Part shown: piece by piece, positions 43,131-54,860 of the stretch
Layout: every line of letters begins with the position of its first letter
Position numbering within the stretch: the first letter of the stretch is position 1
Origin: Methylobacterium sp. J-088
GTDB lineage: Bacteria; Pseudomonadota; Alphaproteobacteria; Rhizobiales; Beijerinckiaceae
Direction of reading: 5' to 3'
Length of the DNA: 64,000 nt
Assembly: GCF_022829295.1 (NCBI RefSeq)
Contig: NZ_JAKSYH010000114.1
Span: forward strand, 62,001-126,000
Made by a program: the position numbers and the translations under genes
Notes under the pieces: model-generated
What the model was told of the DNA's origin: nothing
The model's database searches: none
What the model saw: the letters and a program-made list of their open reading frames with translations, nothing else

Positions 43131-45326
43131 TCACGCGCCCTTCACGCCGGAGAGGTCGAGGGGCAGGGAGCGCAGGCGCCGGCCGGTGGCGGCGAAGACC
43201 GCGTTGGCGATCGACGGACCGAGAACGGGCACCCCCGGCTCGCCGATCCCGGTCGGCGCGACCTGGCTCGGCACGATGTGGACCTCGACCTTCGGCATCT
43301 CGCTCATGCGGGTCGGCGCGTAGGCGTCGAAATTGTGCTCCTGCACCTGTCCGTCCTTGAGGGTGATGCGGTTCCGCAGCACCGCCGACAGGGCGAAGCC
43401 GACCGCGCCCTCGACCTGCGCCCGGATCACGTCCGGGTTGACCGGCACGCCGACATCGACCGCGGCCACGATCCGGTTGACCCGGATCGCCGCGTCCTGC
43501 GCGGTCACATCCGCCACCATGGCGACGTAGGAGCCGAAGGATTCGTGGACCGCCACCCCGAGGCCGCGGCCCGGCTCCCGCGGCTTGGCGCTCCAGCCGG
43601 CCTTCTCGGCGGCGAGCTTCAGCACGCCGGACAGCCGCGGCGCCTGGGCCAGGAGCGAGAGCCGGTAGGCCACCGGATCGACGTTCGCGGCATGGGCCAG
43701 TTCGTCGATCATCACCTCCATCACGTGGGCCGTGTGGGTGTGGCCGACCGAGCGCCACCACAGGACCGGCACGCCCTCGCGGCCGTTATGGACGCCGAAC
43801 CGGTAGGCCGGCAGCGCGTAGGGCGTGTCGGAGGCGCCCTCCACGGTGGTGGAATCGATCCCGTTCTTGACGATCATCGCCTCGAAGGGCGAGCCGATCA
43901 TGATCGACTTGCCGACCATGACGTGGTCCCAGCCGACCACCGCGCCCTTGGCGTCGATGCCGGCCCGGACCTTGTGGAGCACGGTCGGGCGGTAATAGCC
44001 GCCGGCCATGTCGTCCTCACGGGTCCAGACGAGGTGGATCGGAGCCTTCTCGCCCGACGCCTTGAAGACGGCGGCCGCCTCCGCGAGGTAGTCGGCGGTG
44101 GGGGTCGCCCGGCGCCCGAACGAGCCGCCGGCCCAGTTGCTGTGCAGCCGCACCCGGTCGGCCGTCACGCCGAGGATCGCCGCCATGGTGGCCTGCTCGA
44201 CGGTCTGGAACTGGAAGCCCGCGTAGACGTCGTAGCCGCCGTCGGCCGCCTTCTCGATCGTGGCGTTCAGGGGCTCCATCGCGGCGTGGGCGAGGTACGG
44301 GAAGGTGAACTCGGCCTCGATGACCTTCGCCGCGCCCTTGAGCGCCGCCTGCGGATCGCCGCGCTCGGACGCCGTGAGGCCCGGGCCCTTGGCCCGCTCC
44401 CGGTACTCGGCCAGGATCGCGTCGGACGAGCGGGTCTCGGCGGTGCTGTCGTCCCAGGCGACGGTCAGCGCCTCGCGGCCCTTCATGGCCGACCACGTGT
44501 CGCGGGCGATGACCGCCACGCCGGTCGGCACCCGCACCACGTCGAGGACGCCCGCGACCTTCCGGGCGGCGGCGGCATCAAAGCTTTTCACCGTGGCGCC
44601 GAAGCGCGGCGCCCGGGCCACCACGGCGGTGACTTGGTTCGGGCGGCGGATGTCCAGGGAGTAGACCGCCGTGCCGTCGGTCTTGGCGACGGAATCGAGG
44701 CGCGGCACCTTCTGGCCGATCAGCCGCCACTCGCTGGGGTCCTTGAGCCGCGGCTCGGAGGGCACCGGCAGCGAAGCCGCCGAGGCGGCGAGCTCCCCGA
44801 ACCGGGCCTGCCGGCCGGACGGGCCGTGGCGCACGACGTTGTCGGCGACCGTGATCTCGGAGACCGGCACCTTCCAGCGGAAGGCGGCCTCGGCCATCAG
44901 CATCTCGCGGGCGGCGGCCCCTGCCTTGCGCAACTGGAACCAGGAATTGGCCACCGCGGTGGAGCCGCCGGTCCCCTGGATCGGGCCCATCAGGCTGTTG
45001 TTGTAGAGCGTCGCGTCCGCGGGGGCGAACTCGGTGCGGACCTTGGCCCAGTCGGCGCCGAGCTCGTCGGCCAGGATCGTGGCGAGCCCGGTCGTGTTCC
45101 CCTGGCCCATGTCGAGGTGCTTGATCACCACCGTCACGGTGTCGTCCGCGCCGATCCGCACGAAGGCGTTGGGCTGCGCCTTCACGTCGGCGAGGTTCGG
45201 GCCGGCGGCCGCGCGGGCGGATTTCGGGTCGAGCCGGAACGCCACCACGAGGGCACCGGCGCCGGCCAGAAGGCCGCGGCGGCTGGGACGGGCGGGGAGG
45301 GGGCTCGGTCGACGGGCGTTCAGCAT
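43131..45326 (-). CDS. Molybdopterin-binding subunit, xanthine-dehydrogenase/IorB family
   Basis: A 731-residue molybdenum cofactor subunit of an aldehyde- or heterocycle-oxidising hydroxylase, of the isoquinoline 1-oxidoreductase beta type. A Tat-like leader ([16 protein letters not shown] near residues 15-30) implies export to the periplasm. Family blocks are [20 protein letters not shown] near the start, [18 protein letters not shown] in the centre, and [12 protein letters not shown], where relatives have GRGLG-x-GVA. The C-terminal [23 protein letters not shown] contains the catalytic Glu. The 2Fe-2S subunit gene is directly upstream on the same strand. Substrate unknown. Confidence 0.9.
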   Translation of the reverse strand: MLNARRPSPLPARPSRRGLLAGAGALVVAFRLDPKSARAAAGPNLADVKAQPNAFVRIGADDTVTVVIKHLDMGQGNTTGLATILADELGADWAKVRTEFAPADATLYNNSLMGPIQGTGGSTAVANSWFQLRKAGAAAREMLMAEAAFRWKVPVSEITVADNVVRHGPSGRQARFGELAASAASLPVPSEPRLKDPSEWRLIGQKVPRLDSVAKTDGTAVYSLDIRRPNQVTAVVARAPRFGATVKSFDAAAARKVAGVLDVVRVPTGVAVIARDTWSAMKGREALTVAWDDSTAETRSSDAILAEYRERAKGPGLTASERGDPQAALKGAAKVIEAEFTFPYLAHAAMEPLNATIEKAADGGYDVYAGFQFQTVEQATMAAILGVTADRVRLHSNWAGGSFGRRATPTADYLAEAAAVFKASGEKAPIHLVWTREDDMAGGYYRPTVLHKVRAGIDAKGAVVGWDHVMVGKSIMIGSPFEAMIVKNGIDSTTVEGASDTPYALPAYRFGVHNGREGVPVLWWRSVGHTHTAHVMEVMIDELAHAANVDPVAYRLSLLAQAPRLSGVLKLAAEKAGWSAKPREPGRGLGVAVHESFGSYVAMVADVTAQDAAIRVNRIVAAVDVGVPVNPDVIRAQVEGAVGFALSAVLRNRITLKDGQVQEHNFDAYAPTRMSEMPKVEVHIVPSQVAPTGIGEPGVPVLGPSIANAVFAATGRRLRSLPLDLSGVKGA

Positions 45327-45375
45327 GGCGAGGCTCCGGTCAGGACCGCGGAGGGAAGGTGGGCGCCGGGGCGGA

Positions 45376-45831
45376 TCAGGCGAGGCTGCGCGCGGCTTCG
45401 TGAATCGCCGCGCGGATGCGCTGATAGGTGCCGCAGCGGCAGATGTTGCCGTCCATGGCGCCGTCGATGTCGGAATCGCTCGGCTTGGCATTGCCCGCGA
45501 GCAGGCCGATCGCCGACATGATCTGGCCGGACTGGCAGTAGCCGCACTGGACCACGTCGAGCTTGCGCCACGCGGCCTGGACGGCATCAGCGACCCGGCC
45601 GTTGACGCCCTCGATGGTGGTCACCTGCGCGGTGCCGACATCGCCGAGCTTGGTCTGGCAGGCGCGGACCGGCTGGCCGTCGAGATGGACCGTGCAGGCG
45701 CCGCATTGCGCGATGCCGCAGCCGTACTTGGTGCCGGTGGCATCGAGCCGGTCGCGCAGGACCCAGAGCAATGGCATGTCGGGATCGGCGTCGATCTCGT
45801 GCGCGACGCCGTTGACGGTGAGCTTCGGCAT
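45376..45831 (-). CDS. 2Fe-2S ferredoxin subunit of the molybdenum hydroxylase
   Basis: A 151-residue electron-transfer subunit with two [2Fe-2S] clusters. The plant-type cluster uses [17 protein letters not shown] with a fourth Cys in VRACQTKLG. The second uses [10 protein letters not shown] and [14 protein letters not shown]. The ATG giving [14 protein letters not shown] is the natural start. It ends about 50 bases before the large subunit gene, so the two are one operon ended by the terminator at 43022. No FAD subunit is nearby, as is usual for the IorAB-type enzymes using a cytochrome acceptor. Confidence 0.93.
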   Translation of the reverse strand: MPKLTVNGVAHEIDADPDMPLLWVLRDRLDATGTKYGCGIAQCGACTVHLDGQPVRACQTKLGDVGTAQVTTIEGVNGRVADAVQAAWRKLDVVQCGYCQSGQIMSAIGLLAGNAKPSDSDIDGAMDGNICRCGTYQRIRAAIHEAARSLA

Positions 45832-46103
45832 GATCGGCGCCCTCTGATCGTCACGTGAGCCCGGGCGCCCCGGATGGCGGCGCACCGCGTGATTGGCCGG
45901 ACCGTCGAGCCCGCGACCGTAACGAGCGCTGCCGCCGGCGGGATGTGCGCGATCGCACACGGAGCCCGGAGGTCGGTCAGCCTCGCCACAGCCCGGGATG
46001 CTTAAGATCCGAGCGATACCGGCAGCGGCTTCTTAACATATCCGCCGCATCCTTGAGGAGCGAATCCCGGTCGACACCGCCACCTCCGAGTTTCAAGACG
46101 CGT

Positions 46104-47639
<1,536 letters not shown>

Positions 47640-47761
47640 GTTCCGCTTCAAGCGCCTGACAGAATCGCTGATCTGGTTGACGGCGATCAGGCTTGCAGCG
47701 AGGTGCAGGCCTCGTGGATGTCGCTGCGCCGCCCGCATCGGATGGGCAGTGCGTAGGCCCA

Positions 47762-48910
47762 TCAGGCCTGCGGTGCGGATCTGATCTTGGTGGCGATCCA
47801 CTCGAAGGCGTCGATGAGCTTCTTCGTGCCATCGGGGTCGAGCGCAACCGTGCCGTAAGGCAACGTACCGAAACGATCCAGCAGCTTGTCGGTTATTTTT
47901 GAATTATCGATGGAGGCAAATTTATAGATCAATTCACGCCTAGTCTCCAGATTATCAAATAACGGCTTGTTGGATAGTGAATTAATCTGAAACCATATCT
48001 TACCATCGGTGGATAAGTAGGCCGGATTGATCGTTACGTTCCGCACCTTCATCAAGGGATAGACAGACCCGAATTCACGGCCGACCCCGTAAACCAGCGG
48101 AAAACCGCTGGCCTTCATCCAGGCGATCAAGGCGCGCGCGACATCAACTTCGGCAGGCGAGCATTTCGATGCCAGAGCCTCGATGAACCTCTCCTCCGTC
48201 CAGCGTGGCCCTGAGGACGAAACTTGCTTCTTTGTGGCTTCTTGCGTCTGTCCGAACACCATCGGAACGAGTGTTCTCAGATTGCCGGCCGCGTATTGCC
48301 TAAGTTCCACAGCAAGGAATTCCGCCGGATCCATTTGCTTGTTCAGAAATTCGACAATGCGCCGGACCTCCGTCGGAATATGGTCGGCCACGATCAGCAT
48401 ACGGATTTTGCCGGCCTGCAGATTCGTTTTCACGTTGGCCCAAAATTGGTCGGGCGTTACGTCCTTGTCGAGGAATTCAGCCAATACGACGTCATGTTGC
48501 GCCCCGTTGTCCGCGCAGGTGCTCTCGAACGCCGACCTGATGGTCTCCCAGGTCCAGGAGACTTGATAGTTCGCGGCGTAATCGAGTATTTGCCCTATGA
48601 CTTCCCGGCGTAATCTTGTGTCATTTTGACGCTTGACCTCAACCAATGTGGGCGTGCCACTTTGGTCCAGGAAAAGATGATCGATTGACCATCGCGCCTC
48701 ATTGTCTTCGTGGCCGATCGCCTGTTCTTGTTTTACCAAGACAAAGCGTCGAGGCTGCTCAGGATTGATTTGATCACCAACCAGCAAGGCCGGAAATTTC
48801 GATAGAAGGGTCTGGAAATCGACTTCTTTGGAAAATTCTGCGGGCTGCATAGCCACAAGTGTTTCATCGTTTTGTATAAGAAATACACCGGATTGATTAG
48901 CCATACTCAT
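47762..48910 (-). CDS. PD-(D/E)XK nuclease-like protein, AT-richer islet
   Basis: A 382-residue soluble protein. The N-terminal domain shows a likely PD-(D/E)XK nuclease core: WSIDHLFLDQSGTPTLVEVK (Asp then Glu-x-Lys) followed by RREVIGQILDYAANYQ, with the Gln seen in related nucleases such as NucS-like proteins. The remaining half has a C-terminal region with WTEERFIEALASKCSP and a second domain ending LIDAFEWIATKIRSAP that I cannot assign. Codon use and base composition are clearly AT-richer than neighbours, suggesting recent transfer. It stands alone between the kinase and rimO. A defence or repair nuclease role is plausible. An alternative start at the second Met is 6 bases later. Confidence 0.72.
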   Translation of the reverse strand: MSMANQSGVFLIQNDETLVAMQPAEFSKEVDFQTLLSKFPALLVGDQINPEQPRRFVLVKQEQAIGHEDNEARWSIDHLFLDQSGTPTLVEVKRQNDTRLRREVIGQILDYAANYQVSWTWETIRSAFESTCADNGAQHDVVLAEFLDKDVTPDQFWANVKTNLQAGKIRMLIVADHIPTEVRRIVEFLNKQMDPAEFLAVELRQYAAGNLRTLVPMVFGQTQEATKKQVSSSGPRWTEERFIEALASKCSPAEVDVARALIAWMKASGFPLVYGVGREFGSVYPLMKVRNVTINPAYLSTDGKIWFQINSLSNKPLFDNLETRRELIYKFASIDNSKITDKLLDRFGTLPYGTVALDPDGTKKLIDAFEWIATKIRSAPQA

Positions 48911-49060
48911 CCCGAATCAGCCGGAAGAATTTATCCTCATGTGGCCTATAATAGCTCTATGAGCGCCCAGGAAGGTTTATGACGCTTCCCTGCCCAAGGA
49001 GGGGACATTCCCAGGATGAGAGAGCGGGTTGGACAATTGCGCCGTGGCGCGTGACCGCTT

Positions 49061-50437
49061 TCAGGCCACGCTGCCGTACAGGTCGTACGCCTCGGCCCGC
49101 TCGATCTTCACGGTGACGATGTCGCCGACCCGCACCGGCCGCCGGAAGGCGGCGTGGACGGTGCCGTCGATCTCCGGCGCGTCGGCCTTCGACCGGCCGT
49201 GGGCGACCCCGCCCTCGACGGCGTCGACGATGATCGGCATCCGCTTGCCGACCTTGGCCCGCTGGAGCCGGAGCGCGATGCCGTTCTGGGCTTCCATGAA
49301 CCGGCGCTTGCGCTCGGCCTTCACGTCCGGCGGCACGAGGTCGCCCAGCGCGTTGGCGGTGGCGCCCGCCACCGGCTCGTATTCGAAGCAGCCGACGCGA
49401 TCGAGCTTGGCCTCCTGCAGCCAGCCCAGCAGCTCCTCGAACTCGGCCTCGGTCTCGCCGGGGAAGCCGACGATGAAGGTCGAGCGGATCGCGAGGTCCG
49501 GGCAGATCTGCCGCCAGCTGCGGATCCGGTCGAGCTGGCGCTCTTGGTTGCCGGGCCGGCGCATGCGCTTGAGCACCGCGGGGCTGGCGTGCTGGAGCGG
49601 CATGTCGAGATAGGGGAGCACCTTGCCCTCGGCCATCAGCGGGATGACCTCGTCCACATGCGGGTAGGGGTAGACGTAGTGCAGCCGCACCCAGGCGCCG
49701 AGTTCGCCGAGTTCCTTGGTGAGGTCGTAGAACTTCGCGCGGACCTGACGGTCCTGCCACGGGCTTTCACTGTAGCGGATATCGACGCCGTAGGCGCTGG
49801 TATCCTGCGAGACCACCAGCAGCTCCTTCACGCCGGCCTTGACCAGCTTTTCCGCCTCGCGCAGCACGTCGGCGGCGGGGCGGCTGACGAGATTGCCGCG
49901 TAAGCTCGGGATGATGCAGAAGCTGCAGCGGTTGCTGCACCCCTCCGAGATCTTCAGGTAGGCGTAGTGGCGCGGGGTGAGCTTGATCCCCTGCGGCGGC
50001 ACGAGATCGAGGAACGGGTCGTGGGCCGGCGGCACCGCCTCGTGGACCGCCGCCACCACCGACTCGTAGGCCTGCGGTCCGGTCACCGCGAGGAGATCGG
50101 GATACTTTTCGCGGATCTCCTCGGGCTGCGCGCCCATGCAGCCGGTGACGATCACCCGGCCGTTCTCCGCCATGGCCTCGCCGATCGCCGAGAGCGACTC
50201 GGCCTTGGCGGAATCGAGGAAGCCGCAGGTGTTGACGATCACCACGTCGGCGCCATCGTGCCGCCGGGCCAGCTCGTAGCCCTCGGCGCGCAGGTGGGTG
50301 AGGATCCGCTCGGAATCGACCAGGGCCTTCGGGCAGCCCAGCGACACGAACGAGATCTTTGGGGCCGAAGCCTTGAGATCTGAAGCCTTGAGGTCCGAAG
50401 CCTTCGGAGCGGGCGTGGGGGCTGGCGTGGCGGTCAT
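49061..50437 (-). CDS. rimO: Ribosomal protein S12 methylthiotransferase RimO
   Basis: A 458-residue radical SAM enzyme adding a methylthio group to the conserved Asp of ribosomal protein S12. The UPF0004 domain begins [17 protein letters not shown]. The radical SAM cluster motif is [18 protein letters not shown], and a TRAM domain ends the protein. N-terminal cluster ligands are in NTCGFLDSA and TGCMGAQ. The extra N-terminus contains an imperfect triple repeat ([13 protein letters not shown]) encoded by a 15-base DNA repeat. The ATG at 50437 keeps that repeat; a start just before it would give a normal-length protein. Confidence 0.95.
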   Translation of the reverse strand: MTATPAPTPAPKASDLKASDLKASAPKISFVSLGCPKALVDSERILTHLRAEGYELARRHDGADVVIVNTCGFLDSAKAESLSAIGEAMAENGRVIVTGCMGAQPEEIREKYPDLLAVTGPQAYESVVAAVHEAVPPAHDPFLDLVPPQGIKLTPRHYAYLKISEGCSNRCSFCIIPSLRGNLVSRPAADVLREAEKLVKAGVKELLVVSQDTSAYGVDIRYSESPWQDRQVRAKFYDLTKELGELGAWVRLHYVYPYPHVDEVIPLMAEGKVLPYLDMPLQHASPAVLKRMRRPGNQERQLDRIRSWRQICPDLAIRSTFIVGFPGETEAEFEELLGWLQEAKLDRVGCFEYEPVAGATANALGDLVPPDVKAERKRRFMEAQNGIALRLQRAKVGKRMPIIVDAVEGGVAHGRSKADAPEIDGTVHAAFRRPVRVGDIVTVKIERAEAYDLYGSVA

Positions 50438-50811
50438 GGGCGCATTCGACAGATCGGACGCCGCCCGCGCGTGTGGCCGATGAGACAGCCACACGGAGCG
50501 CGAGGACGAGAATTCGGGGTCGTGATCCTATAGCGGTTCTCGACCGCCCGCGCGAGACCGGCCGCCGCAGGGGTGTCCGGCTCCCGGCACGAGGCTACCG
50601 GATCACGAAAGATTTCTATTTTTTTAGCAATACCTTGCCGGCAGATCCTTGGACCGCGCATCAGGCGTTGGGACCGTCGCCCTGCAGCCTGGACAGATCC
50701 CGTCCGCACCGCGCGGCGGTGCCTGCGTGGAACTGCCGCTTCCCCCGCGGCATCGCCTGTGCGACGGCAACGGATAACGCACAGCCAGAGATAGCGGCCC
50801 CGAACCCGGTC
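50438..50811. other. Divergent intergenic region upstream of the pab operon
   Basis: 374 bases with an AT-rich core near 50605-50650 containing an eight-base T-run. Presumably holds the rimO and pab promoters. No gene supported. Confidence 0.4.
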
Positions 50812-52182
50812 ATGTGGACCCGAGAGATCCCCTCCATCGATCCCGTCGCGGCCGCCGCCCGGCTGCGGTGCCTGCCGGGGCTCGCCTTCCTCGACAGCGC
50901 CATGCGGCACGACCCGCTCGGGCGCCATTCGATCGTGGCGGCCGATCCGTTCGCGCGCTTCCGCTTCCGCGACGGGGTCGCGACCCTGGACGGCGAACCG
51001 GTGCCGGGCGGCCCGTTCGCGGCCCTGCGCGCCTGCCTCGCGCCCTATCGGATCGAGCCGAGCCCCGAAAACCCCTTCCCGGGCGGCGCGATCGGCTACC
51101 TCGCCTACGACCTCGGCGCGGCTTTGGAGCGGGTCGCGGCGCCGGCCCGGCGGGCGGGGCTCACCGACGACATCGCCCTGAACCTCTACGACACGGCCCT
51201 GGTGATCGACCACGCCGCCAGCACGGCCCGGCTCGTCGCCACCGGCTTTCCGGAAACGGAACCGGCTGCCCGTCAGGCCCGCGCCGAGGCACGGCTCGCC
51301 GCCTTCGCCGACCGGCTCGGCACCGAACCGGCAGAGGCACCGGGCCAATCCGGGAAGGACCTCACGTGGCGCTCGAACTTCGACCGGCAAAGCTATGAGA
51401 ACGCTGTCGAAAAGGTCCGCGCATACATCCGGGCCGGCGACATCTACCAAGCCAACATCGCCCAGCGCTTCAGCGCCGATCTGCCGGCGGACTTCGACCC
51501 GTTCGCCCTCTACCGGCGCCTGCGCGCCACAAACCCGGCGACCTTCGGGGCCTATCTGGAGCTGGAAGGGCTGAGCATCGCCTCGTCCTCGCCCGAGCGC
51601 TTCATCCGGCTCGACGGCCGGCACGTCGAGACACGTCCGATCAAGGGCACCGCCCGCCGGCTCGACGATCCGGAGGCCGACCGACTCGTCGCGGACGCGC
51701 TCCAGGCCAACGTCAAGGAGCGGGCCGAGAACGTCATGATCGTCGATCTGCTGCGCAACGACCTGTCGCGGGTGTGCCGGCCGGGCAGCGTCGCCGTGCC
51801 CACGCTCTGCGGGCTGGAGACCTACGCCAACGTCCACCATCTGGTGTCGGTGGTGACCGGACAACTCCGCGACGGGCTCGACGCCCTCGACCTCCTGGAG
51901 GGGACCTTTCCGGGCGGCTCGATCACGGGCGCGCCAAAGATCCGCGCCATGGACATCATCACGGAGATCGAGGGCGACGCGCGGGAACTCTATTGCGGCG
52001 CCATCGGCCGGATCGGCTTCGACGGGACGATGGACAGCTCGATCGCGATCCGCACCGTGTTCATGGACGCCCACCAGGCGGTGCTGCAGGCGGGGGGCGG
52101 GGTGACCCTGCTGTCGGAGCCGGGCCCGGAATACGACGAGACCTTGGCCAAGGCCGCCCGGGTGTTCGAGGCCTTCGCATGA
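50812..52182 (+). CDS. pabB: Aminodeoxychorismate synthase component I
   Basis: A 456-residue chorismate-utilising enzyme that, with PabA, makes 4-amino-4-deoxychorismate. The N-terminal AnthS-I-N region is followed by the chorismate-binding domain: YIRAGDIYQANIAQRF, RPIKGTARRLDDPEADRL (the PIKGT motif), RAENVMIVDLLRNDLSRVC, TFPGGSITGAPKIRAM, and RELYCGAIGRIGFDG. PIKGT, with Lys in the place typical of PabB rather than TrpE's PLAGT-type, supports this over anthranilate synthase. The ATG at MWTREIPS is chosen. The stop overlaps pabA (ATGA). Confidence 0.94.
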   Translation: MWTREIPSIDPVAAAARLRCLPGLAFLDSAMRHDPLGRHSIVAADPFARFRFRDGVATLDGEPVPGGPFAALRACLAPYRIEPSPENPFPGGAIGYLAYDLGAALERVAAPARRAGLTDDIALNLYDTALVIDHAASTARLVATGFPETEPAARQARAEARLAAFADRLGTEPAEAPGQSGKDLTWRSNFDRQSYENAVEKVRAYIRAGDIYQANIAQRFSADLPADFDPFALYRRLRATNPATFGAYLELEGLSIASSSPERFIRLDGRHVETRPIKGTARRLDDPEADRLVADALQANVKERAENVMIVDLLRNDLSRVCRPGSVAVPTLCGLETYANVHHLVSVVTGQLRDGLDALDLLEGTFPGGSITGAPKIRAMDIITEIEGDARELYCGAIGRIGFDGTMDSSIAIRTVFMDAHQAVLQAGGGVTLLSEPGPEYDETLAKAARVFEAFA

Positions 52183-52793
52183 TCCTCGTCCTCGACAATT
52201 ACGATTCCTTCGTCTTCAACGTGGTCCGCTACTTCGAGGAGTTGGGCGAAGAAGTCCGGGTCGTGCGCAGCGACGCGCTGGACGTGCCCGGCATCCGGGC
52301 GCTGGAGCCGGAGGCCCTGGTGGTCTCGCCCGGACCCTGCACCCCGGCGGAAGCCGGGATCTCCCTGCCGGCGATCCGGGATCTCTCCGGCACGGTGCCG
52401 ATCCTTGGGGTCTGCCTGGGCCATCAGGCGATCGGCGCGGCCTTCGGCGGCACGGTCGCGCGGGCGCAGCGCCCCCTGCACGGGCAGATGACGCCGATTG
52501 CCCACACCGGCGAGCGCCTCTTTTCCGGCCTGCCCGCGCCGATGCCGGTGGGGCGCTACCACTCGCTGGTGGTCAATCCCGGCCCCGACATGGAACGGCA
52601 CCTCTCCGTCGATGCCGTCTCGCAGGAGGGGGAGGTGATGGCGCTGTCGCACCGGACCCACCCGACCTACGGCATCCAGTTCCACCCGGAATCGGTGCTG
52701 ACCGAGGGCGGCCACGCCCTGTTCGCTAATTTTTTGGGACTGGCCCGCGCGTGGCGGGAGAGGCCGGAGGGACGCCGCGATGCTGTGGCGTGA
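52179..52793 (+). CDS. pabA: Aminodeoxychorismate/anthranilate synthase glutamine amidotransferase
   Basis: A 204-residue class I glutamine amidotransferase supplying ammonia to PabB. It begins MILVLDNYDSFVFNVVRYFE. The catalytic Cys is in VCLGHQAIGAAFGG, and His/Glu are in IQFHPESVLTEGG. The start overlaps pabB by four bases and the stop overlaps pabC by 14, so all three are coupled. The tight linkage with pabC makes the 4-aminobenzoate role (folate pathway) much more likely than tryptophan. Confidence 0.94.
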   Translation: MILVLDNYDSFVFNVVRYFEELGEEVRVVRSDALDVPGIRALEPEALVVSPGPCTPAEAGISLPAIRDLSGTVPILGVCLGHQAIGAAFGGTVARAQRPLHGQMTPIAHTGERLFSGLPAPMPVGRYHSLVVNPGPDMERHLSVDAVSQEGEVMALSHRTHPTYGIQFHPESVLTEGGHALFANFLGLARAWRERPEGRRDAVA

Positions 52794-53655
52794 CGGGGCG
52801 ATCACCCCCGGGACCGTGGCCCCCCTCGACCACACCGACCGCGGCCTGACGCTCGGCGACGGCCTGTTTGACACGGCGCTGGCGCTCGGGGGCCGCGTCG
52901 CCTTCGAGGACGCCCACATCGCCCGGCTCGTGGCCTCCGCGGGGATTCTTGGGATCCCCGCCGAGCCGGAGCGGATCCGCGCGGCCATGCGGGCGCTGGC
53001 AGGCCATAGGGAACATCTCGGGGAGCATTTCGGGGTGCGGCGCGCGATCCGCACCACGCTGACGCGCGGCTCCGGCCCGCGCGGGCTGAAGCCGCCGGAG
53101 GATCCGCACCCCACGCTGTTCGCCACCGCGGCGCCGAGTGCCCGGAGCGCGGCCTTCGCGCCCCTGCGCCTGTGGCCGACCGCCATCGCCCGCAACGACA
53201 CGTCGCCCGCCAGCCGGCTCAAGACGCTGGGCTATGGCGATGCGGTGCTGGCCACCGGCGAGGCCGCCGCGGCCGGGTTCGACGAGGCGCTGTTCTGCAA
53301 CACGAAGGCGCGCGTGGCCTGCGCGGGCACCGGCAATCTGTTCGCCCTGTTCGGCACGACCCTGGTCACGCCGCCGCTCGAAGACGGCGTGCTCGCTGGC
53401 ATCATCCGGGCGGAGGTTCTGGGTCTCGCCGCCGGATGCGGGCTGCGGGCGGAGGAACGCTCGCTCGGCCTGCCCGAATTCCTGGGCGCGGACGCCGTGG
53501 TCCTGACCAACTCCCTGCGGCTCCTGTCCCCCGTGACGGCCATCGGCGACAACGCCTTCCCGGGCGCCGGGCACGAGGCGGTGGCAAGCCTGATGGCGGC
53601 CCTGCGGGCCCGCGTGGCCCAGACCTGCGGCGTGGCGGAGGAGACGGTCGCGTGA
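52780..53655 (+). CDS. pabC: 4-amino-4-deoxychorismate lyase (PLP class IV)
   Basis: A 291-residue fold-type IV PLP enzyme. The pattern GLTLGDGLFDTALALGGRV is the usual family opening. The PLP Lys is in SRLKTLGYGDAVL (where branched-chain aminotransferases have a similar motif). ALFCNTKARVACAGTGNLFAL corresponds to the EGNIF-like cofactor site, modified here. It cleaves aminodeoxychorismate to 4-aminobenzoate and pyruvate. A D-amino-acid or branched-chain aminotransferase cannot be fully excluded, but coupling to pabBA is decisive. Confidence 0.87.
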   Translation: MLWRDGAITPGTVAPLDHTDRGLTLGDGLFDTALALGGRVAFEDAHIARLVASAGILGIPAEPERIRAAMRALAGHREHLGEHFGVRRAIRTTLTRGSGPRGLKPPEDPHPTLFATAAPSARSAAFAPLRLWPTAIARNDTSPASRLKTLGYGDAVLATGEAAAAGFDEALFCNTKARVACAGTGNLFALFGTTLVTPPLEDGVLAGIIRAEVLGLAAGCGLRAEERSLGLPEFLGADAVVLTNSLRLLSPVTAIGDNAFPGAGHEAVASLMAALRARVAQTCGVAEETVA

Positions 53656-54098
53656 CCGAGCAGACCATCGAGGCCGGGCGGCGCTGGCTGCGCTACGGGC
53701 TCGCGGCGATCTACCTGTTCATCGGCGTGGTCCACCTCGTGGCGACCGACGCGATGCTGCCGCTGATGCCCGATTGGGTGCCCGAACCACGCCTCGTCAT
53801 CCAGGCCACCGGCCTGTGCGAGATCGCCGGTGCGCTCGGCCTCCTGACGGGCCGGTTCCGCCGGGCCGCCGCAATCGGCCTCGCCCTCTACGCGGTCTGC
53901 GTCTACCCGGCGAACCTGAAGCACGCCTTCGACCACATCCACGTCGACGGCATCCCGGATTCCTGGTGGTATCACGGACCGCGGCTCGCCTTTCAGCCGG
54001 TCTTCGTCTGGGCCGCCCTCTGGGCCGGCGGGCTGATCGACTGGCCGATCCGCCGTTCCGGACGATCGGCCGTGAGCCCGCCCGGCTCCACACGCTGA
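53652..54098 (+). CDS. DoxX-like small integral membrane protein
   Basis: A 148-residue membrane protein starting at a GTG that overlaps pabC. Hydrophobic segments at residues about 13-32 (YGLAAIYLFIGVVHLVAT), 48-66 (VIQATGLCEIAGALGLLTG), 70-88 (AAAIGLALYAVCVYPANL) and 113-131 (QPVFVWAALWAGGLIDW) fit the four-helix DoxX family. LKHAFDHIHVDGIPDSWWYHGPRL between the third and fourth helix contains His residues. Function unknown; inclusion in the pab operon is curious. The last gene of the operon before a cluster of inverted GATC-rich repeats. Confidence 0.8.
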   Translation: MTEQTIEAGRRWLRYGLAAIYLFIGVVHLVATDAMLPLMPDWVPEPRLVIQATGLCEIAGALGLLTGRFRRAAAIGLALYAVCVYPANLKHAFDHIHVDGIPDSWWYHGPRLAFQPVFVWAALWAGGLIDWPIRRSGRSAVSPPGSTR

Positions 54099-54100
54099 CC

Positions 54101-54180
54101 GGATCCCGTGATCCAGGGATCACGGCGGCCCAGGATCCGGCAAACCTGGGATCCCGCAGACCCTGGACCACAGGATCACA
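54101..54180. repeat. GATC-dense inverted repeats after the pab operon
   Basis: CCGTGATCC (54106-54114) is repeated inverted as GGATCACGG (54117-54125). Six GATC sites fall within about 80 bases (GGATCC, GTGATCC, GGGATCA and similar), giving several overlapping pairings. It may end the pab transcript, though no T-run follows. Confidence 0.5.
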
Positions 54181-54329
54181 GGACGGCGGCTGCACACGCC
54201 GCAGCGCAAAAAAGTTCCTCCCCAGGGCCGAGAGATCGAAAAAGATCGGGCGGATACGCCCGGCCGGACCGGCGTTTGCCGTCCGGAAGCTGCGCACCCC
54301 GGCAGCCTACCCAAAGGAGACAGACCGCC

Positions 54330-54860
54330 ATGGCCAAGCAGAAGACGCTGCACGACGCCTTCTACGAGACCCTGAAGGACGTCTACTACGCCGAGAAGCA
54401 ATCCGTGAAAGCGCTCAAGAAGTCCGCCAAGGCGGCGGAGCACGACGCGCTGCGCCAAGCCTTCGAGACCCATGCCGAGGAGAGCGCCCAGCAGGTCGAG
54501 CGCCTGACCCAGGTGTTCGAGATCATCGGCAAGCCGGCCCGGGCCAAGACCTGCGAGGCGATGCAGGGCATCGTCTCCGAGATGGAGGAGGATCTGGAGG
54601 ATTTCGAGGATAGCCCGGCCGCCGACGCGGTGCTGGCCGCCTGCGCCCAGGCGGTGGAGCATTACGAGATCGCCCGCTACGGCACCCTGAAGACCTGGGC
54701 TGCCCAGCTCGGCTACGCGGACGCCGCCAAGCTCCTCGACGAGACCCTGCAGGAGGAGAAGAAGACCGACGCGCTGCTGTCGAAGATCGCCGAATCGATC
54801 AACACCGACGGCACCCCTGAGGATGCCGAGCCGTCCAAGAAGGGCAAGAAGGCCGCCTGA
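54330..54860 (+). CDS. DUF892 ferritin-like protein (YciE family)
   Basis: A 176-residue DUF892 protein. The core is the helical LHDAFYETLKDVYYAEKQSV, RQAFETHAEESAQQVERLTQ with HxxE-type residues, and VEHYEIARYGTLKTWAAQLG. The lysine-rich tail (PSKKGKKAA) is typical of this subgroup. GGAG lies about 9 bases before the ATG. Ferritin-like metal binding is likely, with a stress-related role in relatives. The paralogue at 36728 is rather divergent, so the two are probably not recent duplicates. Confidence 0.9.
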   Translation: MAKQKTLHDAFYETLKDVYYAEKQSVKALKKSAKAAEHDALRQAFETHAEESAQQVERLTQVFEIIGKPARAKTCEAMQGIVSEMEEDLEDFEDSPAADAVLAACAQAVEHYEIARYGTLKTWAAQLGYADAAKLLDETLQEEKKTDALLSKIAESINTDGTPEDAEPSKKGKKAA

